Shown here piece after piece: positions 1 through 11,100 of a DNA stretch of 37,841 bases (within the stretch, counting starts at the first letter, position 1; every line of letters starts with the position of its first letter). This DNA is from Echinostoma caproni (Eukaryota; Platyhelminthes; Trematoda; Plagiorchiida; Echinostomatidae), in contig UZAN01041944.1 in the NCBI GenBank assembly GCA_900618425.1, forward strand, positions 1-37,841, in the 5' to 3' direction. The notes beneath the pieces are model-generated. The model was not told where the DNA came from and searched no databases. It saw only the letters and a program-made list of their open reading frames with translations. The position numbers and the translations under genes are program-made.

Positions 1-487
1 GTAGATGATTGTGTAGGTCCACGTGATTTCAGGTAGTCAATTTCATTTGAGTGGATTTATTATGCATGGCTGCCGGATAGTTGTTTTTATCCAGTAGGGC
101 TCCTTTATTGAGGGTTATTCCATCTTCTAGTGAGGCGATTGTTTTCTTTGCAGTGAATTGCGACACATTGAAGCCATCGTCTTCCCAGCCACTGAGAACA
201 TCTGGAAGAGAAGGACAAAAAACCAGCAGTTTGGGCTTTGTCCCAGCTGAGTATTAAAGACCATTTATGAGAAAAGGTAGTTCGCGTGATCACGGTTCGG
301 GGTTACCGTTTACAGTTGGTAGTGATGTACTCAGAGCAGAAGCTCTTCTTTATATGACTTTTCTTGTGATATGTACCTTGGGAAAATCCGATGCAACATC
401 TCAATTACGCTTTACCTGAACGACCCCAGTGGGGTACTTTTCGTAGTCCAAACGAATTCCATAGCGTTGAAGTTCTAAAACTTAAAT
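1..487. other. No recognisable gene
   Basis: I see no domain, splice-supported exon or repeat signature here. A 62-codon open frame on the - strand near 105-293 resembles nothing I know. Confidence 0.5.
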
Positions 488-2785
488 GAACTGAAAATTC
501 CTCTCAGTTACCTTGCATTTTCCTATTTTTCTTCGCCATTCGATTGTGCATTCTTTCCGACAGTGGTTTTCATGTCGATGAATTTTCTATTCTTAACCTT
601 CTATTTCACCTCTTTCTACGGGAAGCATATCTATTGGACACACACTCCAAGTGCTTTGCTCTTATATGTAAACAGGATTTGGTGCTTTTTCCTGTTTTAT
701 TGCAACCAAAGTTTTGATTGGACGTTCTTTTCTGGACTTATCGTTGCTTATGGTAATATTGAACCCCTTTTGGTTGTAACGCTCAAAATTATTTTGCTTG
801 ATCTGTTGAAGCGTGCAAACTTTTCCTATTGATCCAGAAGTATCTGAAAGGTAATTCAAGTCACTCATTTTCTTATTTACTTTTTATTACCGCAGACTAT
901 TTTCTGTGAATATTTATAACATTTTGGCTGGATGGTGAACCAGGCTCACTATCAGAAGTATGACTGCCTTATGTATTTGTGAATAATGCAAAATAGTACC
1001 GTAGATTATTTTTGGATCGACTTGGTTCTCGATAATTTGGGCTACGCGTTGCTCTGAGATTTGTTTATCACTATCCAGAACGAGCGAAGGGGCATTTGAT
1101 TGAATGCATACAAACGAGGTCTTTTCCTTTCGCCTGAACCAGGACGTTCGCTTTTTGTTCGTTACAGAAGTCTCCTTTCAACAACACCGTGTCGCTGGCC
1201 CTAGTCTGTTCAGCTAAGATCTTTCGCAGTAGCTGATTCTCCTCTATTGTGTCTGATGAGCTCCTGCAGACACCGATGAGTGATAGCCGATGTTAGACAG
1301 TTTGCACAATCACCTCAACGGTTTATAAATTGGGGGATTTGTGGTGACGCCCTTCATGTTGGCTGTGGTAGACGGCCACAGGCACCGGTCCTGCCCCACC
1401 GGCCCGTCCATCCTGGAGATCGTTTCTGCTGGAAATATAGGTGGGAAGGCACGTTAATATTTTCCTCACCGGGTTGCAGCCACAATTCTGCGATTCCTTT
1501 GGAATGGAGATCAAAATCATTCGTCCCCTGATAAGCCCGGCTGCACAAATTCCAAAAAATTTTACACCTTCGAGCCAAATTAGGGTCATCGCGGATCAAT
1601 ACTTATCTCTCAGAGATAAATCAATAATAATGCGTCGTACTGCGATATCAACTCTCTCTGTCCGTCTGGTCTGTGGCCTATGAACGAATGAACATTGCTC
1701 ACTGTGCATTTGATTGTTACATTCGTTTTCTAGCATTGATCAATGTTATTTTCAGTAACATATAAGCGGCAGAGTGAAACTTGTAAATCGACTCGTGACT
1801 TGTGAGTTGTGCTCATCATCATTATAAATCCAGTGCTACTGAAGCCGGGTCTTCTCGCTCATGTTACTTTTGGGGGGGCGGGCGGAGAGATTGATAGCCG
1901 ACCGTGCGTTCTGTATTTCGCCTAGAAAGCTTCCGCACCCATAACTAGCATCCGTTCACGGACTTAGTGTTAGTCGGCTATCCTCGTGTTCCCGCGTGCT
2001 ACTGTTGTTACTGTGCTACATCTTGTGTTCTTTGCGCTTGTGGCGTTCACCTCTGATGCATTGCTGTGCGACCTAATAGCAGGAGATAGATATAAGCGGT
2101 GCAAAACATAGCAAATTGGCGACATAACAATCATCACCATTGTAACGAACAAAACGCGATTGTACTAGTTTAACGAAAAGACCACTACTATAGCCGTTCA
2201 AATAAATAACTCTTAGATCGTTCTGATTGAAGCAAATTATCGAGAACCAAGTCGATCCAAAAATAATCTACGGTACTATTTTAGTTATGGTCAAAAATAC
2301 ATAAGGCATTCATACCTCTGATAGTGAGCCTGAATTACCATTCAGCCGAACTATGACACAATTGCAGAAAATATCTGTGGTAATAAAAACAAACAAGGAG
2401 ACGAGTAATTCTAATTAACTTCCATATAACTCTAGCATTATTGGAAAATTCTGCGTGCTTCAACAGGTCAAACAAACTAATCCTAGGCGTTATAATCAAA
2501 ACTGGTTGAATATAACTGAGAAAAACGGTACTCCAAAATATGGTGTTGAGCCAAAACTGAGATTATAATAAAACAAGAAACAGCACTAAGTCCCATTTAC
2601 ATATAAGCACAAAGCACTTAAAGCACATATCTGAATAATATGCTTCACTGTGAAAGTGAAATATAAGGTTCAAAGTAGAAAATTCACCAACCATGGAAAC
2701 AACTGTCAGAAAGAATGGCAGTAGAATGCACAATAGGACAACGAAGAGAGAAAACGAAAGGCAGGGTACTCGAGAGGAATTTTAA
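488..2785. repeat. Large diverged inverted duplication (arms 488-1039 and 2233-2785)
   Basis: The reverse complement of 2233-2785 aligns along its length with 488-1039. Shared blocks include GATTGTGCATTCT, GCTTATATGTAAA, CTGTTGAAGC, GGCTCACTATCAGA and a run of about 40 bases ending at the inner boundary (about 1000-1039 and 2233-2275) that is nearly identical. Overall identity is roughly three quarters by eye, with small gaps. The 1.2-kb spacer has no recognisable domain. It is probably a foldback-type transposon or two opposed copies of one repeat; no terminal inverted repeat or target-site duplication was identified. Confidence 0.75.
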
Positions 2786-3004
2786 ATCGCATCTGATGTA
2801 ACACCAACCACCAAAATTCCTCCGAGTGGACAATGTCAACTCAGATAGTCTCTTGTTCAGACTCTCCCTTCTTAATTTCGCTCCCGAAACATTGCTGTTC
2901 ACAGGACCTACATCAGTACGCCGGCATACGCCTTAGCCTATCACCCGCTAGTCCGCTCCGTCTAATGGACACAGACAACGTAGTTCTCTTTTTATTTTTC
3001 CGCC

Positions 3005-3900
3005 AACTGTATGCACCACAATCGTCGTACGAGTCAATCTCCGTCTGCTTCGACTATCTGGATGATGCTCATGGGCCATTTACCAAGTGTCGTGGTATCA
3101 GATGCTACTAGTACGATGTCACCTGTTTTGAAATTGCAATGCTTTGAAAGCCACTTCTGTCTCACTTGCAAAGTTGGTGTGTACCCCTCCATCCGTCGAC
3201 GTCAGAATTTATTCGCGAATTGATTCACTTGGCTCCACCTTCCAGAGTAATATTCCGTAATTGTGAAGCCTTCTAGGTTTGCATTATTTTCCGTCAACCC
3301 CAACAAACTGTTTGGAGACAATGTTTTTCTCTCTTGATCATCTGACAATCAAGGCACTAGCGGTCAGCCATTGAATACTACTGCGATTTCTACAAAACAA
3401 TTTGACAACGTTTCCTCGTGTATTAATTACTCCTTTGTTAACACAAGCAGTAACCTGCGCAATGCGCGGATAATCCTGTACCATACACCTCCACTAAGAC
3501 TTGAGGAAGGTGGGACGTGGTTAAAGAACCATTTTATTTCATGCCATGCGAGACGGTCATTAATCTTGTACCTGTCCCAATGTTTAATTGTGTCCAGTGT
3601 CCGTCTCTACTATGATATTGTCGAATGATAAGATCAGTCAAAGCATGTCGGCTGGGTAAGAAGCTTGAAATGGGGTGAGTAGTTTGTGAAACTAAGTAGC
3701 CCATCGAGACAAATCGATTCCTTTATTATACCTGGACAGAGCTTCCTCTAAGAATGCACCATGTCTCCGTTTTGTGCTTCTTAAAGTTTTGACTGTAATG
3801 TTAATTCACCTAATGTTTTGTTCTGCACCATTCTCAAGACCTTTTATCTCGCTGCGTCGATTTCTCCGAACGTGAGGTTAACTAGTCCCATGGTAATTTC
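3005..3900 (-). pseudogene. BEL/Pao integrase remnant
   Basis: About 3900-3700 contains S-E-I-D-A-A-R and F-G-E-L-T-L; about 3640-3590 contains H-A-L-T-D-L-I-I-R-Q-Y-H, the HHCC zinc-binding start. About 3370-3290 contains L-S-D-D-Q-E-R-K-T-L-S-P-N-S-L-L-G, and 3220-3020 the C-terminal domain with Q-K-W, G-D-I-V-L-V and K-W-P-M-S. Stops interrupt each part, and the central catalytic core was not clearly readable. Confidence 0.75.
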
Positions 3901-4083
3901 ATTTCTCGAAGAATACATAATACTAATGTAAGAGTTGAGCCTAATAATCCATGCAACTGACATTAAAAGCTTTGACTATTGAAATAATAACGCAGAAGCT
4001 GTTCCAGGCTTTTCGAAGAAAATGCTGTATTTATGCGTGCTACAATTTTCTTAATCTCCATACCATCCGATAGGGCCGATTTT

Positions 4084-4213
4084 ATAGATGAAGCATGCCG
4101 AAAACAAATATATAAATATATGCATTCATAATGTATTATTATTCAATAAATTTATAATATCGAATATATTAAATAATATATATATATAAAGATATATAAT
4201 ATAAGTATATAAC
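4084..4213. repeat. AT-rich low-complexity tract
   Basis: A run of TATA/ATAA-type simple sequence including a 12-16 base TA repeat near 4170-4190, embedded in the decayed BEL/Pao element. Confidence 0.6.
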
Positions 4214-4257
4214 TCACAAAGCAATATCGGTAATTGTTCTGACTGGATGTGATGCAA

Positions 4258-4578
4258 CTAGGAAACCGCGCAGTACTGGTGTATGACTGCTAACCGATTG
4301 GCAACGAACTTACCAAAACATGTCGAAGTATCTCTACAATCATTGAATCCGGCCAGTAACACATATCGCTGAACATTCGACAAAGCTCCTTTTACCAGTT
4401 CTCCTATCTCGATTCCAAGGATTCCCGTGGACAGTTCCTGTCGCGATATGGATACCGGTTCGATAGATGCCAGTCGAAACTTACTGAATAGCTTCGCATT
4501 GTGAGCCAGTTTTCTTGCTGGAACACACCACGTGTAAGCGATGGCCCCATAATCTGTTTCGGATGCAGCAAAAAACAT
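4258..4578 (-). pseudogene. BEL/Pao RNase H-like domain remnant
   Basis: A 106-codon open stretch with F-A-A-S-E-x-x-Y-G-A-I-A-Y, P-V-S-I-S-R-Q-E-L-S-T-G-I-L and F-V-A-N-R-L, the order of conserved blocks in the RNase H region of BEL/Pao pol. The first acidic residue of the usual F-A-D-A-S motif is altered. It belongs to the same element as the RT remnant upstream. Confidence 0.7.
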
Positions 4579-4991
4579 GTTACTCAGTTCTCCCCGTTTC
4601 TCCCCATTCTTCGTTCTTTATAACTCTCCAGATTCTTCTTCAGATCTTAATCACGTCTAGACACCTAGCTTCCCCAACTGCTGGAATCTACTGCATTGAG
4701 GGGTTGATCCCAACCAACTTTAGATTGACACAATGTTTGTAACAATTGCTTTTCCGGGAGGCACCGAGGGGATACTGGGCCTTGCGAGTCCAACCAAGAA
4801 CCGATGCTGGGACAATATGCCTCTTCTCGTCACTGACTTATCTAATATCTGGAACAAAAGCGTAAAAGCATCCTACTGTCCTACTGTACGCCCAACTGGA
4901 ATCAGACTGAGGCAGTTGAGCCAGGTTGGTATTCGGGCTGTCTTCCGAGGACTCTGCAAGATCCGCCGAATTAGATGAGCGCTTTCTTCGT

Positions 4992-5204
4992 TTAAAACCA
5001 CCCCGCTTGGGTTATTTCTTTTGCAAACAGTAAGGCCTCGTCACATGTCGTGAACGATGCATGACAGTCATTAACGTAAAAATTTTTCCTTTTTTCATTC
5101 GGCACCGCTCGTCTACATTCAGTACCGAATTCTAGCGCTGTCCTGTTCAAGGCAAAATTAGCACAAAACGGTGAAACAGTTACACCAAACGCGTGAGTTG
5201 TCAT
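4992..5204 (-). pseudogene. BEL/Pao reverse transcriptase catalytic segment with YVND
   Basis: Open stretch starting M-T-T-H-A-F-G-V and S-P-F-C-A-N-F-A-L-N-R-T-A, typical of the RT palm. The catalytic Y-V-D-D box reads Y-V-N-D (5067-5078), so the first catalytic Asp is replaced by Asn and activity would be lost even without the frame breaks. Connection-domain traces in several frames continue down to about 4730. Confidence 0.75.
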
Positions 5205-5882
5205 TTGGTATTAGTCGGGATTCTTTGATAGGTCACCCTGTGGCCATCAGAGAAACCTCAAAGCGTCTCTATCATTTTATGGCATTTTCACTTGCATAAA
5301 CATCTCTTATATGTCAGCTGTAATAGCTACACGTTCTTTTCAGAATCGGAAAAGTATACCCACTAAATTCGCGGTGATGTCTGGACCTTGATAAAGCATG
5401 TCATTCAACGATTTCCCTTTGTGCTTTGCTGCGCAATCCAAAACCATACGCAGAGTTTCCGGCTTCTTCGGGTTTAGCACCGCATGATGGGGCAGGTACC
5501 AACACGGATGAAAGTGGCAATTTTACTGTCCCTCTGAAGCTGACACGGTATATCCTTTATCTGTAGTCATCTTTATCCTCTGGGCGTGACGGAACCGTGG
5601 AGCTTCGTCATTAATTAGGTGCAGCTTCAAATTATTCAACCTCGTGAGCGCCGACGTGTGGATTCCCATATCGGCATTGACACTCCTCATCCCTGGCAGA
5701 GGGCTCACGAAGTGCCCATCGACGAACACTGTACCCGCGTTTACAATAGCGATAGCCTCCGTATGATTTACGGAAATGCCTTGATCTGGTAACTGGGCGT
5801 CCGCAAACTCTGGATAGTACATTCGCATTACATGATACATTAGATTTGAGTCTTCCGCAACCATCCAGTTGACCGATTTCAT
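5205..5882 (-). pseudogene. BEL/Pao reverse transcriptase, N-terminal half, broken
   Basis: Positions 5882-5523 are an open stretch with the P-L-P-G and R-L-x-x-L features that precede the fingers of BEL RTs. From about 5530 down to 5340 the frame reads [21 protein letters not shown] and [10 protein letters not shown] motif A (T-A-D-I) follows, with a stop codon at 5307-5309 directly after it. A stop also ends the first segment at about 5523, so no full RT can be made. Confidence 0.8.
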
Positions 5883-5981
5883 TTCATACGAAGCGAAACT
5901 TGAAGGTCCGAAAATTACCCAAACTAATAGCGTCCGAACTGCATAAGGGTTCTTCCGACCGCTGAGTCTTCGGTTCAGTAC

Positions 5982-6164
5982 TCAATGAGCCTCTGGTAGG
6001 TCACACCTAAACAAAACCTGAATTTCTCCATCAAAGTATTCTATCAGAGGGTCTCCCAAATGGGGCCATTTTTTCATTTTTTCAGAGATTTCTCTGATCG
6101 GCTTATGAAAGGATGACTCTGTTAAAACAACAGCTTGCTCTACAGGAGCTGCTTCCGTTTCCAT
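5982..6164 (-). pseudogene. BEL/Pao aspartic-protease C-terminal remnant
   Basis: Sixty codons ending in W-P-H-L-G-D-P-L and a terminal D-L-P-E-A-H, the pattern that closes the protease/linker part of BEL pol. The catalytic Asp region is not visible upstream. Just beyond it, in another frame (about 5880-5970), the phrase P-Y-A-V-R-T-L-L-V-W-V-I-F-G-P corresponds to the family's linker to RT. Confidence 0.65.
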
Positions 6165-6402
6165 TAGAGGCAGTACCTTAAAAGCACCGCTGGCAAATTT
6201 CCTTCAGTTGATCAACCCAGTCCAGTTATCTTCGAATGGTTTCTTTGTCGCTTTAGACAAAATCGACGTATTGTGCTCGCCTTTATAATCATTGTACCCT
6301 ATCCAATATCTAGTAGAGCACACTCCTTAATCTCTTTCAGTCGGGCTTTTATTTTGGCCGGTTATAATCCCAGAATAACACTTTTAAAGTAGTCCAACCA
6401 GT

Positions 6403-6870
6403 GTGCCGTATCAGGGTGCAAAACTAGGGGAATTATTTAGACTGTGGTCTGTCCTAGCATGCAGACGGTCGGAAGTCTTCATTCCCGTCTATAAAGCCAT
6501 AGTCAGACCGCACCTGCAGCATTGTGTACCGGCTTGGTCCCCCTTATTCAAGAGGGATGCTGCCTGCTTAAAGAAGGTTCATATATTGGCCACCAGAATT
6601 GTTGAAGACCAAAGAGATCCGGGACCACTGGGCGTCAGCCTCGAAATCAAGAGTCAATTCAAGATTTCAAGACAACATACAAGGAAACGTAAGAAAATCT
6701 AGGGCACATCTCGTTAAAAAGAAGAGCACTCCACCGAGACCTGATAGAAACCTTGAAATTCATGAAAAGGATCTCAGCGAAAGCCGCGGGTAGTCCCTTC
6801 ACAATAGCTTCCCAACATGGCACCAGGGTACATGAGTTTGAAGTAACGTCTCCTACAACCGAGCGTGACA
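6403..6870 (+). mobile_element. 3' fragment of a CR1-like non-LTR retrotransposon
   Basis: The frame at 6403-6630 reads I-V-R-P-H-L-Q-H-C-V-P-A-W-S-P and A-T-R-I-V, the thumb region of CR1/jockey-group reverse transcriptases. In another frame about 6710-6775 reads L-K-R-R-A-L-H-R-D-L-I-E-T-L-K-F-M-K, the family's next conserved block, so at least one frameshift separates them. The endonuclease and catalytic RT are absent, as in the usual 5'-truncated insertion. It sits in opposite orientation beside the BEL/Pao remnant. Confidence 0.8.
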
Positions 6871-7948
6871 CGCTTCAGAACGGGAATCCCAAGCTCGAAG
6901 CATAACCAAGTTACAGCTGGTTAAACCAGAAGACTTGTGGTTGTAGACATTTAGTAAGGTACCGTGGCACAGAGACAGTACCGGTACCGACTAACGAACG
7001 TTTGCATTAAAGCACAAATGCGAGCAAACCAACAAGCGCGATAACGAGCAAAACCGAGCGAAAGCGAAAAGTGAAAGTTCCCCTCGCGGTAGGATACAGC
7101 AGTTTTCAGTCGTGCAAAACAAACGTCAAATGGCGTTGGTAAGGAAGTAAAAATGCGAAAGTACATTCAGATCGCAGATCAAAAGTGATGTCTACAATTG
7201 TCCGGCTTTTACCGTACAATCGACCACGCTACGGTTTCAAGCTCATGAAACATAGATTCCGGCTAAATTTTCATAGGAAGGTTTTTGAAAGAAAATAGCT
7301 GGTATTTTTCTTGAAGTCTTGGAACCAGCCCCCTAAAGAAAATGGTCGATCTTCAAACATTGCGTACCCTAAAGTCCGCACTTGGTAAGAGAAGGGTGGA
7401 ATTATTCACTCTTCTGGTAGTGTAGAGGAACGTAGTCGTGCAGCCTGTTTATGATGCCATTCCTGTTTCTCCTGATGCGTTAAGGAATGTTCACGTCTAA
7501 CAATTCACACGCCAATTTGGTGAGATAAAATACATTTGTCCTTTTTATTTCTGTAGTGATGGGTGCCGACGTAGTGAGCATACCAGTAAAGGAACTCTGA
7601 ACGCTCGATTTGCCGTGGCCATATTCAGTCCTGTGCAAACTGACGTTTCACGCGTCGATGTTCAGTCCACTGCACTCCAAAAGCGCAGAGCACACTCGCG
7701 GTAGAAAAAATCTTGAGATGCTGAAGTAAATAGTTCAAAATATCTTTTGGTATTTTACTTGTATCTTACTAAAAAGCTTTTCGATCTGGAGCACGTAGAA
7801 AATTCAAACCATCGGCTAACGTAGCGAAATGGCATATGGTGTACGGAAGTGAATTTTACGGGAGATCAGAAAATTGCTAACTGGTCTTTATTTTGATTAG
7901 TTCGGCTTGGGATTTCATCGATAATTTTTGTTTGTTTTTCTAACCTGA
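6871..7948. other. 5' flank of the transporter gene; nothing recognised
   Basis: No domain or clear repeat seen. The segment 7000-7100 is rich in GAGC/AAAGCG-type motifs. Promoter elements and a transcript start cannot be assigned from sequence alone. Confidence 0.4.
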
Positions 7949-8020
7949 CGTGACCCGAAATGTAAAACTGTTGACCTTGACAGTTTTTTGATTGCTGTAT
8001 TTGTTTTGCGTGCCATCGAT
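7949..8020 (+). promoter_or_regulatory. Probable 5' leader of the SGLT transcript with an ATG-TAA minimal upstream ORF
   Basis: The segment between the in-frame TGA (7946-7948) and the ATG at 8021 has no in-frame ATG, supporting the chosen start. An out-of-frame ATG at 7960 is followed directly by TAA (7963-7965), a start-stop upstream ORF if it lies in the mRNA. AG at 7982-7983 could be a trans-splice acceptor as used by many flatworm genes, but no long pyrimidine tract precedes it. The true transcript start is not visible. Confidence 0.35.
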
Positions 8021-8107
8021 ATGGCGTTAATAGTAGGGTCTTTAGATGGGGCTGATATTGGGGTGATCGTAGGTTATTTCGCTGTCGTTATTGGAGTAGG
8101 TGTTTGG
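8021..8107 (+). CDS. SGLT exon 1 (residues 1-29, start codon, TM0)
   Basis: Encodes the N-terminus and the first membrane helix, including the A-D-I-x-V-I-V-x-Y-F pattern typical of SGLTs. ATG at 8021 is the first in-frame ATG after an in-frame TGA at 7946-7948, and its context (G at -3, G at +4) is favourable. The exon ends in phase 0 after TGG, followed by GTAAGT. Human SGLT1 is longer at its N-terminus by about 17 residues, mostly before TM0. Confidence 0.9.
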
Positions 8108-11100
8108 GTAAGTTACCTAAATTTTTGGTTTCCTCATTTTCTTAGTCGTCGTGTTGTAATCGCGGAAGTGTCGGGGGGTATTTTCTTGCCGGAAGATCGA
8201 TGAATTGGGCGCTGGTAGGTATTGCGGTTCACCCATAATAGACTATAAGGTTGGAGCTTCTCTTTTTGCCAGTAACATTGGATCTGGTCATTTCATTGGT
8301 TTAGCAGGCGCTGGAGCGGCTTCTGGAATAGCTGTTGGTGTGTTCGAATTGAGCGTGAGTCGCACCTTTATAACTAACTTTTTCCAAGGCGGTCTTTACT
8401 TTGGTGCTACTTGCCTGGCTCTTTGTTCCGGTTTATACGGCTACTGGGGTAATGAATCTTGTTCATCACAAACGAGACGTATACGTGCTAATTGTTAAAT
8501 AGGTGTACACAATGCCGGAATACTTGAAGAAGCGATTTGGCGGGGTCAGATTACAAACTTACTTGGCTTGTATGGCTCTTCTATTATATGTGTTTACCAA
8601 AATTTCGGTAAGTTTAATAACATTCACTAACGTGTCATTGTTCTCTTTGAGAATGAGTGTATTTATCACAAACTCATCCTTTATAATTTTCATTGTCGCA
8701 AAAAGTAAAAGAAGTGAACCCGAAAGCATAAGGACATGTGTTCTTTTGCGCCGTTCAGTATTTTACTTACTTCCAGTGGGACTATAAAAGGAGTTTGGTG
8801 GCTCGTCCAATACTGGCAAAAGAATATTAGTATATAGACTGGTGATGTTCACGAAATATGTACAAAAAGTAACGGACAAAGGAACAAGCCAAAGTAGAGC
8901 CACCAATATTACTAAATCCAATTCACCGTTGCGTGCTCTTTATCGAGAAGAAAGAAGCGTTCAAACGAGTACATGTGCAGAAAGTAAAATTCAACGTGCC
9001 TTGACCTACTGGGTGATCTTGAACCGGTAAAACATCGAGTTTTAATGAGGGAAAGGTACACTTGAAGGGTTCGATGCTAGCCATAAAGAGCCAAACATTT
9101 TCCATGTGATTCATGATTTATCGGCAACAGCCATGCTTTGGGAGGATTTATTCCAGCAAGAATGTGATATAGATACAAGCTTACTACCATCAAATTTCAC
9201 TGGCGTCTGCTTTGTTATGAGCCAAAAACATACAGGTAAAAACAACCAGCCCCACTTGAGAGTGACTACACAAGTTTATTGAAATGAGCAAAGAATTTTA
9301 ACTGGGCCTCTCTCAATTACCCAAATTTGTTTGGGCAGTTATCTATTCGATAGACGTAAAAGTTATAGTGAACAAATAAAGATGATTAATAGAAATGAAA
9401 CTCCCTAGTCGGGTGTCCTATTCATTTCGTGATTTAATGCGAACAGTGAGAAATATGTTAATGAAATTGGTAAGTACTATTCGTACTATCCGTAGAGCTG
9501 GCGCCTTTATTCTCGTGGATCAATAAATTCACTACTTTAATATTTCTTTTTGTAGCGTTCGGCTAAAATTCCTTCCATATTCAACCCAGAAATAAAGCAA
9601 TATTCAACATAGACCTCATTTTTATTTTTACAGACACTAAGTGTTTAGAGTAAACCTCAACTCTAATTATCGGTATTATCACTGGGGCAGATGTTATCAG
9701 TGTTGATAACAACACTTTGATGTTAGTAACAGCTTTAGAAAACTAAAACAAATGGACACAGTAAATCATTTTATTTTGTTAACGCCAGCTTTATACTCTC
9801 TTGTACTTGTCACTATATTTCTACACACAAAAACATCATGACGTGTACCATGAAACAAACACCAAACCTCATTATTTTTCATCTTTTTGATTTTTGCAAT
9901 AGCTTTGTCTACAGCGTTACAATTACTACCCTCATTCTTCGCTTTTCCTGATTGTTCTCTATTTAACATCATAAATTTTGTTTGTTTTTCCTAATTCATA
10001 ACATTATGTACCATTTAGGGCAAATCGCACAGATAGATAGAGGAGAGTAAGCTACATTCGCAATAATTGTAATCATTCAGTTATCTGTATCGATGAAGTC
10101 AATATATAGATAATTCAGTAAATAATATTAAATTATTCTTTAAATAAATCTAACGTCGTATCAAATAATTTTGTAGCTCAACATCTTAGGGGCAAACTGC
10201 ATGTGCAATAAAGAAGTAACATGCAATTTTTTGTAGCTAAAAGGTTTTGAATATTGCAGCCAGGTATAGCACGTATGAACATTAAGTACCGACATGAATT
10301 TTGGCCTGCTTTCTTATGACATACAAGAAAGCGAAAGTATACTGATTGATTAAATCTTTTTTATTATGATTACTAGTATAAATAACGTCTTATACAAAAT
10401 TAAATTACCGCATTCAAGGGTAAATTATATTTTCAAGTTTCATTTATTTGCATATATTTGTATTTGTATATATTAAACAACAACTCGTTGTTTAAATGGG
10501 ATCGTTTTGCAAACGATAAAAAACAATTTTATTTACATTTATTCTTTTTAAGCAAAATAAACTAAGGTTACATTATTTTTTCATAGAAACCCAACATTTA
10601 AAATCACAACAAAAGACTATATTAGGTGGCACTACAAAGTAGTAACTAATAGAGCCTATTTCAGATAGTGTGATTTAGTATTGTTCAGTCCTTATCTGAT
10701 GAATGTTTACTTTCATATGCATTGCTTACTTTAGCCAAAACACAATGTTTGCATTTGTTCAGCAATTGAAATAACCCGTAAATGATGCATGAAAATGCGT
10801 CATGTTATTATTCAAATCATATCAAATTCAATCTATTATGCAGACAATTACATATAGTGCAGGCCACTAATTCAATTCTGAGTTAAGCAATAATTTTTCT
10901 AGTGGATACCCTTTGTCCTAATAATGCAAAACTACCCACTGCTATCCTAGTTTTACATTTTTGAATGTACCTTTTATTATTTTGTGAATAAACTTAATTT
11001 GCCAGAATGAATTCTTTTGAATAATGCATAACATACACAAATATCAAAAGTTGTTTTAAATCTTGTACCCTGATTCTTATATAACAAAGCAGAAACGTTG

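Larger units (their letters stand above)
3005..6170 (-). mobile_element. Decayed BEL/Pao-type LTR retrotransposon (pol region)
   Basis: Reading the - strand from 6170 down to 3005 gives protease tail, reverse transcriptase, RNase H-like domain and integrase in the usual BEL/Pao order. Diagnostic phrases are W-P-H-L near the protease end, [10 protein letters not shown] and [13 protein letters not shown] in RT, and the integrase tail Y-T-P-T-L-Q-V-R-Q-K-W. The frame is broken by many stops and shifts, and an AT-rich stretch (about 4080-4215) interrupts it between RNase H and integrase. No LTRs or gag were recognised. It lies upstream of the transporter in opposite orientation. Confidence 0.85.
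8108..8502 (+). other. Cluster of four micro-introns in the SGLT gene
   Basis: Introns 1-4 occupy 8108-8145 (38 bp), 8215-8249 (35 bp), 8355-8388 (34 bp) and 8449-8502 (54 bp), interleaved with exons 2-4. All are GT-AG and all lie between phase-0 codons. Removing them restores the family sequence without gaps, which rules out simple read-through. Short introns biased to the 5' end are a known feature of schistosome genes. Confidence 0.92.

Noticed and set aside
563..832. 89-codon open frame on + in the left arm of the 5' inverted duplication
   Set aside because: The opposed copy at 2.4-2.7 kb is interrupted by stops, and the peptide is a generic hydrophobic translation of T-rich DNA.
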